64,000 nucleotides of DNA from Pedobacter sp. MC2016-15 (GCF_026239695.1 NZ_JAPIVS010000004.1:372001-436000); one strand, 5' to 3'; counted from the stretch's first letter, positions 40,675 to 49,389 are shown. Translations and numbers: made by a program. The notes: generated by a model from the letters alone, not told the origin.

Positions 40675-41657
40675 TTTTTCTTCCGGATCTTCAATTCCGG
40701 AGAGGAGATAAATTGTCCCCCCTCAGTAATCAGGATATAGCGGTACTCAGGATATCTTTTGATAAAGCTGAGTGCTGCATCCTTTCCCAGAACCATCATG
40801 GAGGTGCTGAAACCGTTTGCTGTTTCTGTACTCGGACCTACAATGGTCACGCTGGTTAATCCCGTAACGGGATATCCTGTGACAGGATTAATGATGTGCG
40901 AGTAACGTTTACCATTAAACATTACAAATTTCTCATAGCTTCCAGAGGTCACCACTGAGCTTTCCCGCAGAGGGAGAGTTGCGATCAGTTTGTCATTGTT
41001 CATGGGATCCGTAATGCCAATCGTCCAGGGCTTGCCATCCGGCTGTGTACCCCAGCTGCTGATATCACCGGAACCATTGACAATGCCTGCCCTGATGCCT
41101 TTTTTTAGCATCATTTCTCGACATTGATCTGCCGCGTAGCCTTCTCCCAATGCCCCAAAACCAATCTTCATTCCCTTTAGTTTCAGAAATACAGTTGAGT
41201 TAGCGCTGTCGAGAATAATGTTTTTGTAGCCTACTTTTTCCACTGATTTCCTGATCAGCTCTGCTGAAGGCATCGTGTCCATAGAACCGTCAAATTTCCA
41301 GATGCGGTCCATGGCTGCAAAGCTAATATCAAATGCGCCGCCGGTACTTTCAGAGAGCTGAATCGCCCTTGCTGTCAGTGCAAAAACTTCGGGGTCCACC
41401 TTTACGGGTTTGATCCCTGCATTGGAGTTTACCTGAGATACCTGCGAGGCAGGCTTCCAGTCAGAAATGAGGTACTCAATCCGCGAAACCTCCTGGATGA
41501 CGGTATCAATATTTTGCTCGGCCCTGAGGGAATCTCCGGCAACGATCGTAATCTGCCAGCGGCTGCCCATCAGCATGGTTGTTCTTTTACGCAAAACCTG
41601 TGCACTGGTATTGATAACCAGGCTTATGAAAATCATCAGAAACAGTAACCTCATCAA
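40668..41657 (-). CDS. apbE: FAD:protein FMN transferase (ApbE family)
   Basis: This 329-residue exported ApbE attaches FMN to Thr residues of periplasmic or membrane flavoproteins. A signal peptide ends near 'N-T-S-A-Q'. Motifs: 'L-M-G-S-R-W-Q-I', 'F-D-I-S-F-A-A-M-D', 'G-F-G-A-L-G-E-G-Y-A-A-D', 'G-S-G-D-I-S-S-W-G' and 'H-I-I-N-P-V-T-G-Y-P'. It is convergent with the PepSY reductase gene (7-bp overlap), so antisense interference is possible. Its location suggests a flavin target made by the same locus, but the target is not identified. The start ATG at 41657 precedes the signal peptide directly. Confidence 0.95.
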   Translation of the reverse strand: MMRLLFLMIFISLVINTSAQVLRKRTTMLMGSRWQITIVAGDSLRAEQNIDTVIQEVSRIEYLISDWKPASQVSQVNSNAGIKPVKVDPEVFALTARAIQLSESTGGAFDISFAAMDRIWKFDGSMDTMPSAELIRKSVEKVGYKNIILDSANSTVFLKLKGMKIGFGALGEGYAADQCREMMLKKGIRAGIVNGSGDISSWGTQPDGKPWTIGITDPMNNDKLIATLPLRESSVVTSGSYEKFVMFNGKRYSHIINPVTGYPVTGLTSVTIVGPSTETANGFSTSMMVLGKDAALSFIKRYPEYRYILITEGGQFISSPELKIRKKNQ

Positions 41658-41727
41658 AAAATAAATTTTGGTAAATATATCATTCTATACCCTTCAATGT
41701 CTCAAAATGAAGTTAATGTTTGTTTGT

Positions 41728-41744
41728 ACTACTAATTTAGTAGT
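41728..41744. promoter_or_regulatory. Perfect 17-bp palindrome upstream of the M28 peptidase gene, putative operator
   Basis: ACTACTAA-T-TTAGTAGT has perfect 8-bp arms around one base. It lies between the divergent ApbE and M28 genes and about 20 bp before a TATCTTCG (-7-like) element at 41763-41770. The regulator is unknown; BlaI/MecI-like and MarR-like proteins bind palindromes of this type. Confidence 0.5.
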
Positions 41745-41833
41745 CTTTATTAAGAATTTAATTATCTTCGTGTCATCTGATTTATGTTCTTTCCAATTCA
41801 AACCATAAACCCATCTAAATTAACATTTCCTTT

Positions 41834-44062
41834 ATGAAAATGATAAGGACTCTGGGCGTACTGTGTCTTGTAGGTTACTCGGCATCTTACGCACAAAATG
41901 CAACCATCAAAGGCTTTACAGCCGCATCTTCAGCAAATCAATCGCAAACTGAGCAGCAGTTTGACCAGCAGCTCAGCAATGTAAACGTAGGTCAGTATGT
42001 GAAAGAACTTTCTGCACACCCTCATCATCTCGGCTCCGCAGGAGGGAAAGCTGTAGCCCAGGCGGTGCTGCAGAAATTTAAAGAATATGGCTGGGATGCA
42101 AAGATCGAGACCTATCAGGTGTTATTTCCAACCCCAAAGACCAGGTTGCTTGAACTTACTTACCCTACAAAGTATACGGCCCAATTAAAAGAGCCTGCCT
42201 TTGCAGAAGATGCTACCTCCGGACAGGAAGGGCAATTACCAACTTACAACGCCTGGGGTGCCGATGGTGATGTCAGTGGCGAGCTCGTGTTTGTCAACTA
42301 TGGCCTGCCTGATGATTACCTTAAACTTGAAAAGCTGGGGATAGATGTCAAAGGAAAAATTGTAATCGCGAAATACGGTCGCTCATGGCGGGGGATCAAA
42401 CCCAAGGTAGCTTACGAGCATGGTGCTATAGGGTGTATCATTTACTCAGACCCTAAAGATGACGGTTTTTACCAGGGTGAAGTCTATCCTAAAGGTCCCT
42501 TCAAAAATGACCAGACGGTACAGCGGGGCTCAGTGATGGATATGGTGATCTACCCTGGCGACCCGCTCACGCCAAATATAGGCGCCACGGCAAAGGCTAA
42601 AAGACTGGATAGAGCTGATGCAAAAACGATCCTGAAAATTCCTGTATTGCCGATCAGTTATGGCGATGCATTGCCATTGTTGTCAGCATTGGGTGGCCCT
42701 GTGGCACCTGCTGAATGGCGTGGCGCACTGCCGATCACCTATCATGTAGGCCCGGGAAAAGCAAAAGTTCATTTGAAGATAGAACACAACTGGGATCTGG
42801 TGCCTGCATATAATGTGATTGCCAAAATCAAGGGCAGCCAGTATCCCAATCAATGGGTGATCAGGGGCAATCACCATGATGCCTGGGTAAACGGTGCCAG
42901 TGACCCGGTGAGTGGTCTGGCGGCCGAGCTGGAAGAGGCACGGGCCATAGGTTTACTGGTTAAGGGAGGGTACAAACCTAAGCGAACCCTGGTTTATTGT
43001 GTATGGGACGGCGAAGAGCCATCTTTACTGGGCTCCACGGAGTGGGTAGAGGACCATGCGCAGGAACTCTCTGAAAAAGCTGTTGCCTATATCAACTCTG
43101 ATGGCAATGGTCGTGGCTTCCTGGAAGCTGGTGGCTCGCATGCCCTGGAAAATTTCACCAGTGAGATTGCAAAAGATGTGAAAGATCCTTTAACAGGTGT
43201 ATCTGTTTTTGAGCGTAAAAGAGCTAAGGAAGCCTTGAATGCAAGCTCAGCAAAAGCACAGAAAACAGCACTGACAAAAGACACGCTGACACTCTCTGCA
43301 CTGGGAACGGGTTCTGACTACTCGGCATTTTTACAACACCTGGGTATTCCATCGCTCAATCTGTGTTATGGTGGTGAAGATGCGGGAGGGGATTACCACT
43401 CCATTTACGACTCCTATGATGATTATGTACGTTTCAAAGACAGCACTTTTGTCTATGGCGTGGCGCTGGCAAAAACTGCAGGCCGTGCGGTCTTACGTTT
43501 GGCAGATGCCGAAGTTTTACCTTTCGATTTTGTGAACCTGAGCGGGGTAATCAGCCAGTATGAAACTGAGATCAAACAGCTGGCCGACCAGATGCGGGAG
43601 AAGTACAGTACCGACAATCAGCTGATTGCAAGCAATATTTACCAGCTGGCCGCAGACCCAAAAGAAAAATTCACTGCTCCTGTTAAAAATCCTGAAGTAC
43701 CGGCATTCGATTTCAGTGCTTTCGATCAGGCTCTGTCACGACTAAAAATATCCGCGGTGAAACTGAACGAAACAAGCACAAAGGCATTGGCCGATCCTAA
43801 ACTGGCATCTGCTTTTAATAAGACGGTTTATCAGGCTGAAAAAAGCTTGCTGATTTCGGCTGGATTACCGAAGCGCCCATGGTACCGTCACAGCATTTAT
43901 GCACCGGGATTTTATACAGGATATGGGGTAAAAACCCTGCCGGGAATCAGAGAGGCGATCGAACAGCATAACTGGGAAGAAGCTAAACAACAGATCAGTG
44001 CAGCACAGCAGGTGATCGATCAGCTCAGTAAACAACTCGAAAATATTGCACTGGGACAATAG
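41834..44062 (+). CDS. M28-family zinc metallopeptidase (glutamate carboxypeptidase II-like), exported
   Basis: This 742-residue peptidase has a signal peptide ending in 'A-S-Y-A-Q' and the GCPII/transferrin-receptor layout: protease-associated insert (about 120-250), M28 domain (about 325-570) and a helical dimerisation domain (about 600-740). Zinc ligands are visible in order: His/Asp in 'G-N-H-H-D-A-W', Asp in 'N-G-A-S-D-P', Glu/Glu in 'W-D-G-E-E-P', Asp in 'I-N-S-D-G' and His in 'G-G-D-Y-H-S-I-Y-D'. It should cleave C-terminal acidic residues or dipeptides in the periplasm. It stands alone between iron-related loci. Confidence 0.93.
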   Translation: MKMIRTLGVLCLVGYSASYAQNATIKGFTAASSANQSQTEQQFDQQLSNVNVGQYVKELSAHPHHLGSAGGKAVAQAVLQKFKEYGWDAKIETYQVLFPTPKTRLLELTYPTKYTAQLKEPAFAEDATSGQEGQLPTYNAWGADGDVSGELVFVNYGLPDDYLKLEKLGIDVKGKIVIAKYGRSWRGIKPKVAYEHGAIGCIIYSDPKDDGFYQGEVYPKGPFKNDQTVQRGSVMDMVIYPGDPLTPNIGATAKAKRLDRADAKTILKIPVLPISYGDALPLLSALGGPVAPAEWRGALPITYHVGPGKAKVHLKIEHNWDLVPAYNVIAKIKGSQYPNQWVIRGNHHDAWVNGASDPVSGLAAELEEARAIGLLVKGGYKPKRTLVYCVWDGEEPSLLGSTEWVEDHAQELSEKAVAYINSDGNGRGFLEAGGSHALENFTSEIAKDVKDPLTGVSVFERKRAKEALNASSAKAQKTALTKDTLTLSALGTGSDYSAFLQHLGIPSLNLCYGGEDAGGDYHSIYDSYDDYVRFKDSTFVYGVALAKTAGRAVLRLADAEVLPFDFVNLSGVISQYETEIKQLADQMREKYSTDNQLIASNIYQLAADPKEKFTAPVKNPEVPAFDFSAFDQALSRLKISAVKLNETSTKALADPKLASAFNKTVYQAEKSLLISAGLPKRPWYRHSIYAPGFYTGYGVKTLPGIREAIEQHNWEEAKQQISAAQQVIDQLSKQLENIALGQ

Positions 44063-44102
44063 AACGTAACCGGGAGACATGTACTTATCCTGTATTAGTT
44101 CG

Positions 44103-44157
44103 TTATTTAGACTATTTAAAAATAATTTTGTTTACTGGTAAATTAGCCTTTACTTTG
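44103..44157 (+). promoter_or_regulatory. Promoter and putative iron-responsive operator of the siderophore receptor
   Basis: TTTG (44127-44130) and TTACTTTG (44150-44157) are 19 bp apart, a near-consensus -33/-7 pair. Immediately upstream, overlapping the -33 region, is an AT-rich inverted repeat (44103-44125, arms TTATTT/AAATAA). A Fur-like repressor is a plausible binder; this is inference from the gene's function. Confidence 0.5.
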
Positions 44158-44193
44158 TGACCGAAAATATTCTTAATTAAACTTAATGAGCTA

Positions 44194-46617
44194 ATGCAAA
44201 AACAACTACTTTCTTTCATTTTATTGGTATTTATAAATATTCAGTTATTTGCCCAGGATACAGGAAGGATCAGAGGTCGGGTGACTACCGCTGATGGTAC
44301 CGTTGCCGAGGGAGTAACGGTGAAACTGAAAGGCACAACGTATGGTGCTGTAACAGACGAAGATGGGACTTATACTATTCATAAAGTTCCAACCGGCGGA
44401 TATATTATAGTGGTATCTGCAGTGGGTCTGTATCCCAAAGAAAAACAGGTTACGGTAACAAAAGGTACCGTGATTTCCGACTTCTCGCTGAATGAGAATT
44501 TGTCACAACTAAAGGACGTTCAGATTTCCAGCAACAAAAAATACAAAGTGGAAACAACTTCTCCATCATTACGCCAGCAGACTAAATTACTGGAGCTGCC
44601 ACAGAACATCAGGGTAGTTACCAACCAGGTGATGGCAGATCAGATGGTTTTTGATGTTGTGGATGGCGTAACCAGAAACGTGAGTGGAGCTGTAAGGGTT
44701 GGTCACTGGGATGCGCAGTATGCGAATATCTTTATGCGTGGTTTTTCTATTCCGGCATTCCGTAACGGGATGAACCTGAAAACACCATGGGGCCCCCTGG
44801 CAGATGATGCTGCAACAATTGAGCGCATAGAGTTTGTAAAAGGTCCTTCAGGATTCATGATGGCCAATGGCGAACCGGGTGGTATCTATAATGTAGTGAC
44901 CAAAAAACCTACAGGAACAAACAAAAGCTCTGTGTCTATGAGCGCCGGCGGTTATAATCTTTATCGTGGAGCCGTAGATTTGGATACCAAACTGACAACT
45001 GATGGAAAACTGTTGATGCGTTTAAACCTGGCAGCACAGTCGAAAGGAAGTTTCAATAAGTACAACTACAACGATAAATATGTAATTGCACCGGTGATCA
45101 GTTACCAGATTGACAGCAATACGAAATTTACAGCAGAATATACCCATCAGCATGTGGAAGCGCAAGCTTTAGGAAACTATGGGTTTTCTCCAAGAGGATA
45201 TGGTGATACCGCGCCTAGCTTCTTCCTTGGAGACCCTTCACTGGATCCGGCTAAGCTAAATGACCATAACGTTACCTTGTACCTGAATCACAAGCTGAAT
45301 AAAGACTGGACTTTCAATGCCCAGGTTGCTTATCTGAACTATGAACTGAAAGGTGGTACGCCATGGCCTTCTTCGATTGCAGCCAATGGCGATATGAAAA
45401 GAGCGCTGAACATCAGCGAAGAGCTGGCAATCAATAAAAATGTGCAGATGTACCTGCAGGGACAAGTAGTGACAGGTCCTGTAACGCACAGAATTTTGGG
45501 TGGACTGGATATGGGTAACCTGAAAACATGGGGAGATTTCTCTTCTTCAGGTATCCCGGATCTGAAGTTGCCTAATGGCCAGGTATTCAATATTTACAAT
45601 CCAATTTATGGTATTGCACCTGGCGATATCCCGGTATTCAACAGATCAACAAGCATTCAGAACCGTTCAGGAGCAAATGTTTATGCAACCAATACGACAT
45701 ACACGGGAGCTTATTTGCAGGATGAACTGCGATTCCTGCAGGAAAAATTACGCTTAACATTAGCGGGTAGGTTCACACATGCAAACACTGTCGGTAAAAC
45801 CAACGCCGCAGAGATGTCAGATAATAAATTTACGCCAAGAGTAGGTTTAAGTTATTCTATTACGAATAATTTCTCGGTGTACTCTCTGTACGATCAGGCA
45901 TTCATTCCGCAATCTCAGGCATCACGCTCTGCAACAGGAGCTACCTTTAAACCTGTTACAGGAAATAATATTGAAGTTGGTTTAAAGAAAGACTGGTTTG
46001 ACGGAAAATGGAACTCTACATTTGCGGCCTACAAGATCACAAAGAAAAATGTGCTGACACCTGATCCGGCTTATCCTTTGGGTGATCCTAACAACTTTAT
46101 GGTGCAGTTGGGTGAAGTGGAATCAAAGGGTATAGAATTTGACCTGGTAGGGGAAGTTGCCAAAGGTTTAGACCTGACCTTAAACTATGCCTATACAGAT
46201 CCGAAAGTAACTAACGACGAAAACAAAGATCCGGCAAGAAACGCTGAAGGTACTTACCTGGCCAATGCTTCTAAACATATTACCAATGGTTGGTTATCAT
46301 ACAGATTCAGAAATACAAATTCTTTCCTAAACGGATTCGGACTTGCTGGTGGTTACCAGATGCAGTTTAAACGTTATACAGGATCAGGACCAACACAAAC
46401 AATGCTGCCTGATTATGTACGCTTTGATGCAGGTATCAACTATGCAAAAGGTAAGTTCAGCATCTCTGCTTTGATGAATAACCTGCTTGACCGCAGATTG
46501 CTGACTCAGGGTTCTTATACTAAACTTGCTGCAGAAACAGCGACCTCAGTTTCTTACTACACCTATATCTATGATATCCCAAGAAACGTGAGGCTTACGG
46601 CTAAATACGAATTTTAA
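44194..46617 (+). CDS. TonB-dependent siderophore receptor
   Basis: This 807-residue receptor has a signal peptide ending near 'Q-L-F-A-Q', a CarboxypepD_reg-like domain (about 25-105) and a plug ('L-L-E-L-P-Q-N-I-R-V-V', 'I-F-M-R-G-F-S-I', 'I-E-R-I-E-F-V-K-G-P-S-G', 'G-E-P-G-G-I-Y-N-V-V-T-K-K-P'). A 22-strand-type barrel ends in Phe. The 'L-P-Q-N' and 'G-P-S-G' patterns are typical of FhuA/FpvA-type ferric hydroxamate receptors. It is monocistronic, with its own promoter and a terminator at 46642. It may import the siderophore made by the operon at 56818, although the two are 12 kb apart. Confidence 0.93.
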   Translation: MQKQLLSFILLVFINIQLFAQDTGRIRGRVTTADGTVAEGVTVKLKGTTYGAVTDEDGTYTIHKVPTGGYIIVVSAVGLYPKEKQVTVTKGTVISDFSLNENLSQLKDVQISSNKKYKVETTSPSLRQQTKLLELPQNIRVVTNQVMADQMVFDVVDGVTRNVSGAVRVGHWDAQYANIFMRGFSIPAFRNGMNLKTPWGPLADDAATIERIEFVKGPSGFMMANGEPGGIYNVVTKKPTGTNKSSVSMSAGGYNLYRGAVDLDTKLTTDGKLLMRLNLAAQSKGSFNKYNYNDKYVIAPVISYQIDSNTKFTAEYTHQHVEAQALGNYGFSPRGYGDTAPSFFLGDPSLDPAKLNDHNVTLYLNHKLNKDWTFNAQVAYLNYELKGGTPWPSSIAANGDMKRALNISEELAINKNVQMYLQGQVVTGPVTHRILGGLDMGNLKTWGDFSSSGIPDLKLPNGQVFNIYNPIYGIAPGDIPVFNRSTSIQNRSGANVYATNTTYTGAYLQDELRFLQEKLRLTLAGRFTHANTVGKTNAAEMSDNKFTPRVGLSYSITNNFSVYSLYDQAFIPQSQASRSATGATFKPVTGNNIEVGLKKDWFDGKWNSTFAAYKITKKNVLTPDPAYPLGDPNNFMVQLGEVESKGIEFDLVGEVAKGLDLTLNYAYTDPKVTNDENKDPARNAEGTYLANASKHITNGWLSYRFRNTNSFLNGFGLAGGYQMQFKRYTGSGPTQTMLPDYVRFDAGINYAKGKFSISALMNNLLDRRLLTQGSYTKLAAETATSVSYYTYIYDIPRNVRLTAKYEF

Positions 46618-46641
46618 AATTTCACACCATATAAAAACTAC

Positions 46642-46669
46642 AGGCCGGGAGATTCTTCCGGCCTTTTTT
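46642..46669 (+). terminator. Intrinsic terminator of the siderophore receptor gene
   Basis: A GC-rich stem AGGCCGG / CCGGCCT (9-nt loop) is followed by a run of T residues. It ends at the stop codon of the convergent membrane protein gene. Confidence 0.85.
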
Positions 46670-47120
46670 ATTTATCCCCCTTACCGGTTCTGAATAACGT
46701 TTTCCGCAACAACATCATCCCATTGGTCAGCCGTCGCTTCTTTGTGAAGACAGGGATACTCAGCACAGCAAGCAAAGCTATAGCTGAAGTCGTACCTACT
46801 GCACCGCCATACCCCGTAAAAAACTTGCTGGTATTGAGATAAATGAGGCAAAAGAGAAGTCCTGCGATACCCATCAGAAAGTAGTTGGATAAGATCCTGT
46901 AAGAAACCATGCCGATAAAGGACCCCCCAATAAATACCACCGGAATGTTCTTTGTAAGGTAACTGTCCAGCATATTTGGGAAGCAGTAGAACAATAAAGC
47001 GACCAGAAGCGATAGCAGTGCAGATGCGCGTACCGGCCCCTGTCTGAGTTCTTCATTTACATAAAATGTGATGATGGGACTGATAAAGCTGACAGCAAAC
47101 AGGATCAGGAAATTATACAT
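46668..47120 (-). CDS. Unknown membrane protein, downstream member of a tandem pair
   Basis: I do not recognise this 150-residue protein as a named family. It has four or five hydrophobic helices. Residues about 17-110 resemble the upstream gene's product: 'I-T-F-Y-V-N-E-E-L-R-Q-G-P-V' against 'I-T-F-Y-L-N-H-F-L-R-F-G-P-V', and 'G-G-S-F-I-G-M' against 'C-G-A-F-I-G-M'. 'G-Y-G-G-A-V-G-T' parallels 'G-V-G-G-K-L-G-T'. The start overlaps the end of the upstream gene by 8 bp, so they are translationally coupled. A two-subunit membrane channel or transporter is one possibility; no motif supports a specific one. Confidence 0.7.
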   Translation of the reverse strand: MYNFLILFAVSFISPIITFYVNEELRQGPVRASALLSLLVALLFYCFPNMLDSYLTKNIPVVFIGGSFIGMVSYRILSNYFLMGIAGLLFCLIYLNTSKFFTGYGGAVGTTSAIALLAVLSIPVFTKKRRLTNGMMLLRKTLFRTGKGDK

Positions 47121-47679
47121 AGGATGCGATCAGGAAAAAGAGAAAAGATGTAAGCACCACACCGGCAAAAGCAAGCGTACCCAGCTTACCACCTACACCG
47201 GCAAACAGGTTTTTAGACACGATCAGCAAACCTGCAGTGAAAATGCTTGCCGTGGTAATAAACGTGAAATTTGGGGCTACGCCGGAGCTCGACATGCCAA
47301 TGAAGGCCCCGCAATACAGTGCTGCAGGTAATTGCTGCAGGTAATGTGAATTTTTTCTTAAATTAGGAACGAAGGAGGCTGCGGTGCCTACGAGGGCAGC
47401 AGATAGTACAGGTCCAAACCTCAGAAAATGGTTGAGATAAAAGGTGATTAGCGCCCCTGCAGGTATCCATAAAACCACTAGTATATGCTCATAAGCATGA
47501 TCCCTGTGGTGGATTTTTCCGCGCAGATAAGTCAGCAATACCAGGATGGAAAGCACTGTCAGTAATGCTACAATCCATATGGAATGCGTGTTTTCCTTGA
47601 ATATTTCCGATAGAAATATCAGCTGTATCACCAGCAGAAAGAAAATAAAAATAGTTCTGACGGTTTTGTGCCTCTTCAT
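47113..47679 (-). CDS. Unknown membrane protein, upstream member of a tandem pair
   Basis: From the ATG at 47679 (a TTG at 47697 is in frame but less likely) this is a 188-residue protein with six or so hydrophobic segments. The first two helices, followed by a short His-rich loop ('H-H-R-D-H'), have no counterpart in the partner gene. The rest aligns with it, sharing 'T-F-Y-L-N', 'R-F-G-P-V', 'G-A-F-I-G-M' and 'G-V-G-G-K-L-G-T-L'. The duplicated Gly-rich turns suggest re-entrant or pore-lining segments, but this is speculation. No neighbour gives a functional hint. Confidence 0.7.
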   Translation of the reverse strand: MKRHKTVRTIFIFFLLVIQLIFLSEIFKENTHSIWIVALLTVLSILVLLTYLRGKIHHRDHAYEHILVVLWIPAGALITFYLNHFLRFGPVLSAALVGTAASFVPNLRKNSHYLQQLPAALYCGAFIGMSSSGVAPNFTFITTASIFTAGLLIVSKNLFAGVGGKLGTLAFAGVVLTSFLFFLIASYV

Positions 47680-47786
47680 ATTTCTAATTTTCCGCAAAGA
47701 TACAGATGATATCCCTAAAACAGTGCTGAAAGGAAGATGTTATGCTATTGATCTGGTCGGTTCTGTTCTGGTTTTTCTTCATTTGT

Positions 47787-47817
47787 ATAGCATACCTTCT
47801 TCGGGTATGATTTGCTA
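47787..47817. repeat. Hairpin ATAGCATACC / GGGTATG...TTGCTAT
   Basis: The arms CATACC and GGGTATG pair around TTCTTC, extended by ATAGCA and TGCTAT with a small bulge. An additional perfect copy of the outer arm (TATGCTAT) occurs at 47741-47748. It could be part of the leader of the membrane-protein operon or a second intergenic repeat. Confidence 0.45.
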
Positions 47818-47831
47818 TTGACCAACACCTA

Positions 47832-47914
47832 ACAGGGGTTTAACAGGGTGTTGACAGGGTGTTGACAGGCTCAAATTACCTTTTGAGCCTGTCAACACCC
47901 TATTAAACCCCTGT
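47832..47914. repeat. Long inverted repeat built from 11-bp units
   Basis: The left arm contains GGGTTTAACAG (47836-47846) and two identical copies of GGTGTTGACAG (47847-47857, 47858-47868). The right arm contains the reverse complement of one such copy and of the GGGTTTAA unit. The outer arms pair over more than 30 bp except for one extra 11-bp unit on the left. It would form a very stable hairpin and lies between genes transcribed in the same direction. Confidence 0.8.
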
Positions 47915-48016
47915 AATCAACCCTTGGACACCGAATGTAAACCGGACAAATGCCAAATAAAGGACCTCTAAATTGCGGGCAGAATATTATCAATACAAGT
48001 CGGAGATACTTTCAGT

Positions 48017-49255
48017 CTATTTCTTAGCAACACGGTATAACCTTCCGCTGTCGGTAACGGCATATAAGGCGCCATCCTTCCCAACGGTCAGCGCACGGAA
48101 GCGTTCGCCTTCAGATTTCAGCAGCCTCTCTTCGCCCACAACTTTGTTGTTTTTGATGACCAGTCGCGCAATGTGCATACTGCTCAGACCTCCTACAAAC
48201 AGATTACCTTTCCACTCCGGGATCACATTGCTATTGTAAAATACGATCCCTGAAGGAGAGAGTACAGGGTCCCAGTAATACACGGGTTGCTGTACACCTT
48301 CTTTCTGCTGTATTCCTGCGCCCACCTTATCGCCGCTGTACTCCAGACCATAGGTTACTACCGGCCAGCCGTAATTTTTTCCGCGACGGATAATATTGAT
48401 TTCATCTCCACCCCGCGGACCGAATTCTGATTCCCATAACTCGCCGGTTGCGGGGTTGATGGCCAGACCCTCAGGACTTCTCAATCCAAGGGCAAAAATT
48501 TCCGGTTTTGCATTGGGTGTATTGGCAAATGGTCCCCCGGGTACCGGTTTTCCGGCTTTGGTAATATGGATCACCTTTCCGATCGCCGCGTCCAGTGCCT
48601 GTGCCTTCATGCGGATGTCAGATCCTGAACGTTCGCCGGTAGTGACAAAAAGATCTCCGTTTTTATCAAATACAATGCGGGATCCAAACTGCAGGCTTCC
48701 CTTGTACGCCGGTGTGGCGCGGTAGATCACCTGGATGTTTTCCACTTTACTTTCATCTGCTGAGAGCTTTCCTTTTGCAATAGCGAGGAGCGTACCACCT
48801 GTCGTCTGCTCAGAATAATCCCAGTAGATCATCCTGTTTGTCGCGAATTGCGGGTCAAGAGCCACGTCGAGCAGTCCCCCTTGTCCGTCGGGAACTACCT
48901 CCGGCAGGCCAGTGATATTTTTAACAGTTTTCCCGGCAGCGTTTACGATGCACATAGTGCCCATCTTTTGCGTAATCAGGAAGCGGCCATCGGGCAGGGG
49001 AGCGATTGCCCAGGGGTGCTCTAACGTTTTACTTAAAATAACAACGGAATACGGAGTTTTGGTTTTTACTCCTGCTACCCGGGTTTGTCCGGCGAAAGCA
49101 GGTTTATACTTTGTATTGGCGGCCTGTGTTTCCACGGGCGGGAGCGACTGCGCGTTTACGGATGGTATATTCATCAGGCCTGCAGATAAAAAGGCCAGAG
49201 CGGTAGCATAAAAAGCCGGAACTTTAGTACGGATCGATTGAATCATGATAATCAA
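48017..49255 (-). CDS. PQQ-dependent aldose/sugar dehydrogenase-like protein, exported
   Basis: This 412-residue six-bladed propeller has an N-terminal signal peptide ending near 'S-V-N-A-Q'. The soluble glucose/aldose sugar dehydrogenase family pattern is clear: 'L-E-H-P-W-A-I-A-P-L-P-D-G' with the catalytic-type His, 'G-G-L-L-D-V-A-L-D-P-Q-F', 'G-S-R-I-V-F-D', 'G-L-R-S-P-E-G-L-A', and 'E-F-G-P-R-G-G-D-E-I-N'. 'G-K-N-Y-G-W-P' is also present. It would oxidise aldoses in the periplasm using PQQ; no PQQ biosynthesis gene is in the window, so the cofactor may be scavenged. An alternative start at 49246 changes little. Confidence 0.9.
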   Translation of the reverse strand: MIIMIQSIRTKVPAFYATALAFLSAGLMNIPSVNAQSLPPVETQAANTKYKPAFAGQTRVAGVKTKTPYSVVILSKTLEHPWAIAPLPDGRFLITQKMGTMCIVNAAGKTVKNITGLPEVVPDGQGGLLDVALDPQFATNRMIYWDYSEQTTGGTLLAIAKGKLSADESKVENIQVIYRATPAYKGSLQFGSRIVFDKNGDLFVTTGERSGSDIRMKAQALDAAIGKVIHITKAGKPVPGGPFANTPNAKPEIFALGLRSPEGLAINPATGELWESEFGPRGGDEINIIRRGKNYGWPVVTYGLEYSGDKVGAGIQQKEGVQQPVYYWDPVLSPSGIVFYNSNVIPEWKGNLFVGGLSSMHIARLVIKNNKVVGEERLLKSEGERFRALTVGKDGALYAVTDSGRLYRVAKK

Positions 49256-49343
49256 TTTGAATTTAAATATACATTATTTCATTTTCAATTGGCAAGAGAT
49301 TTTATTGCATTGCCGGCTTATCTCCGGGCTAATGGCTTCAGAT

Positions 49344-49374
49344 TCGCAGGTTTTGCATAAAAAGCATATATTTG
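49344..49374 (+). promoter_or_regulatory. Putative promoter of the B3 metallo-beta-lactamase gene
   Basis: A perfect -7 box TATATTTG lies at 49367-49374, with TTCG at 49344-49347 19 bp upstream as a weak -33. The ATG at 49390 would have a leader of only about 10 nt. No regulator gene is adjacent, which fits constitutive expression. Confidence 0.5.
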
Positions 49375-49389
49375 TTCTAACTTATTAAT

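Larger units (their letters stand above)
47680..48016. other. Intergenic region of 337 bp with two inverted-repeat structures, no gene seen
   Basis: No open frame with coding character was found. The region holds the hairpin 47787-47817 and the long 11-bp-periodic inverted repeat 47832-47914, described separately. It lies downstream of the sugar dehydrogenase gene and upstream of the membrane-protein pair, both transcribed on the minus strand. Confidence 0.6.

Noticed and set aside
47832..47914. CRISPR-like repeat array
   Set aside because: The units are adjacent 11-mers without spacers, form an inverted repeat, and no cas gene is present.
47927..47948. Pair of GACA motifs near the long hairpin, considered as another LytTR site
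   Set aside because: The spacing is 18 bp instead of 21 and no -7 box lies at the expected distance.
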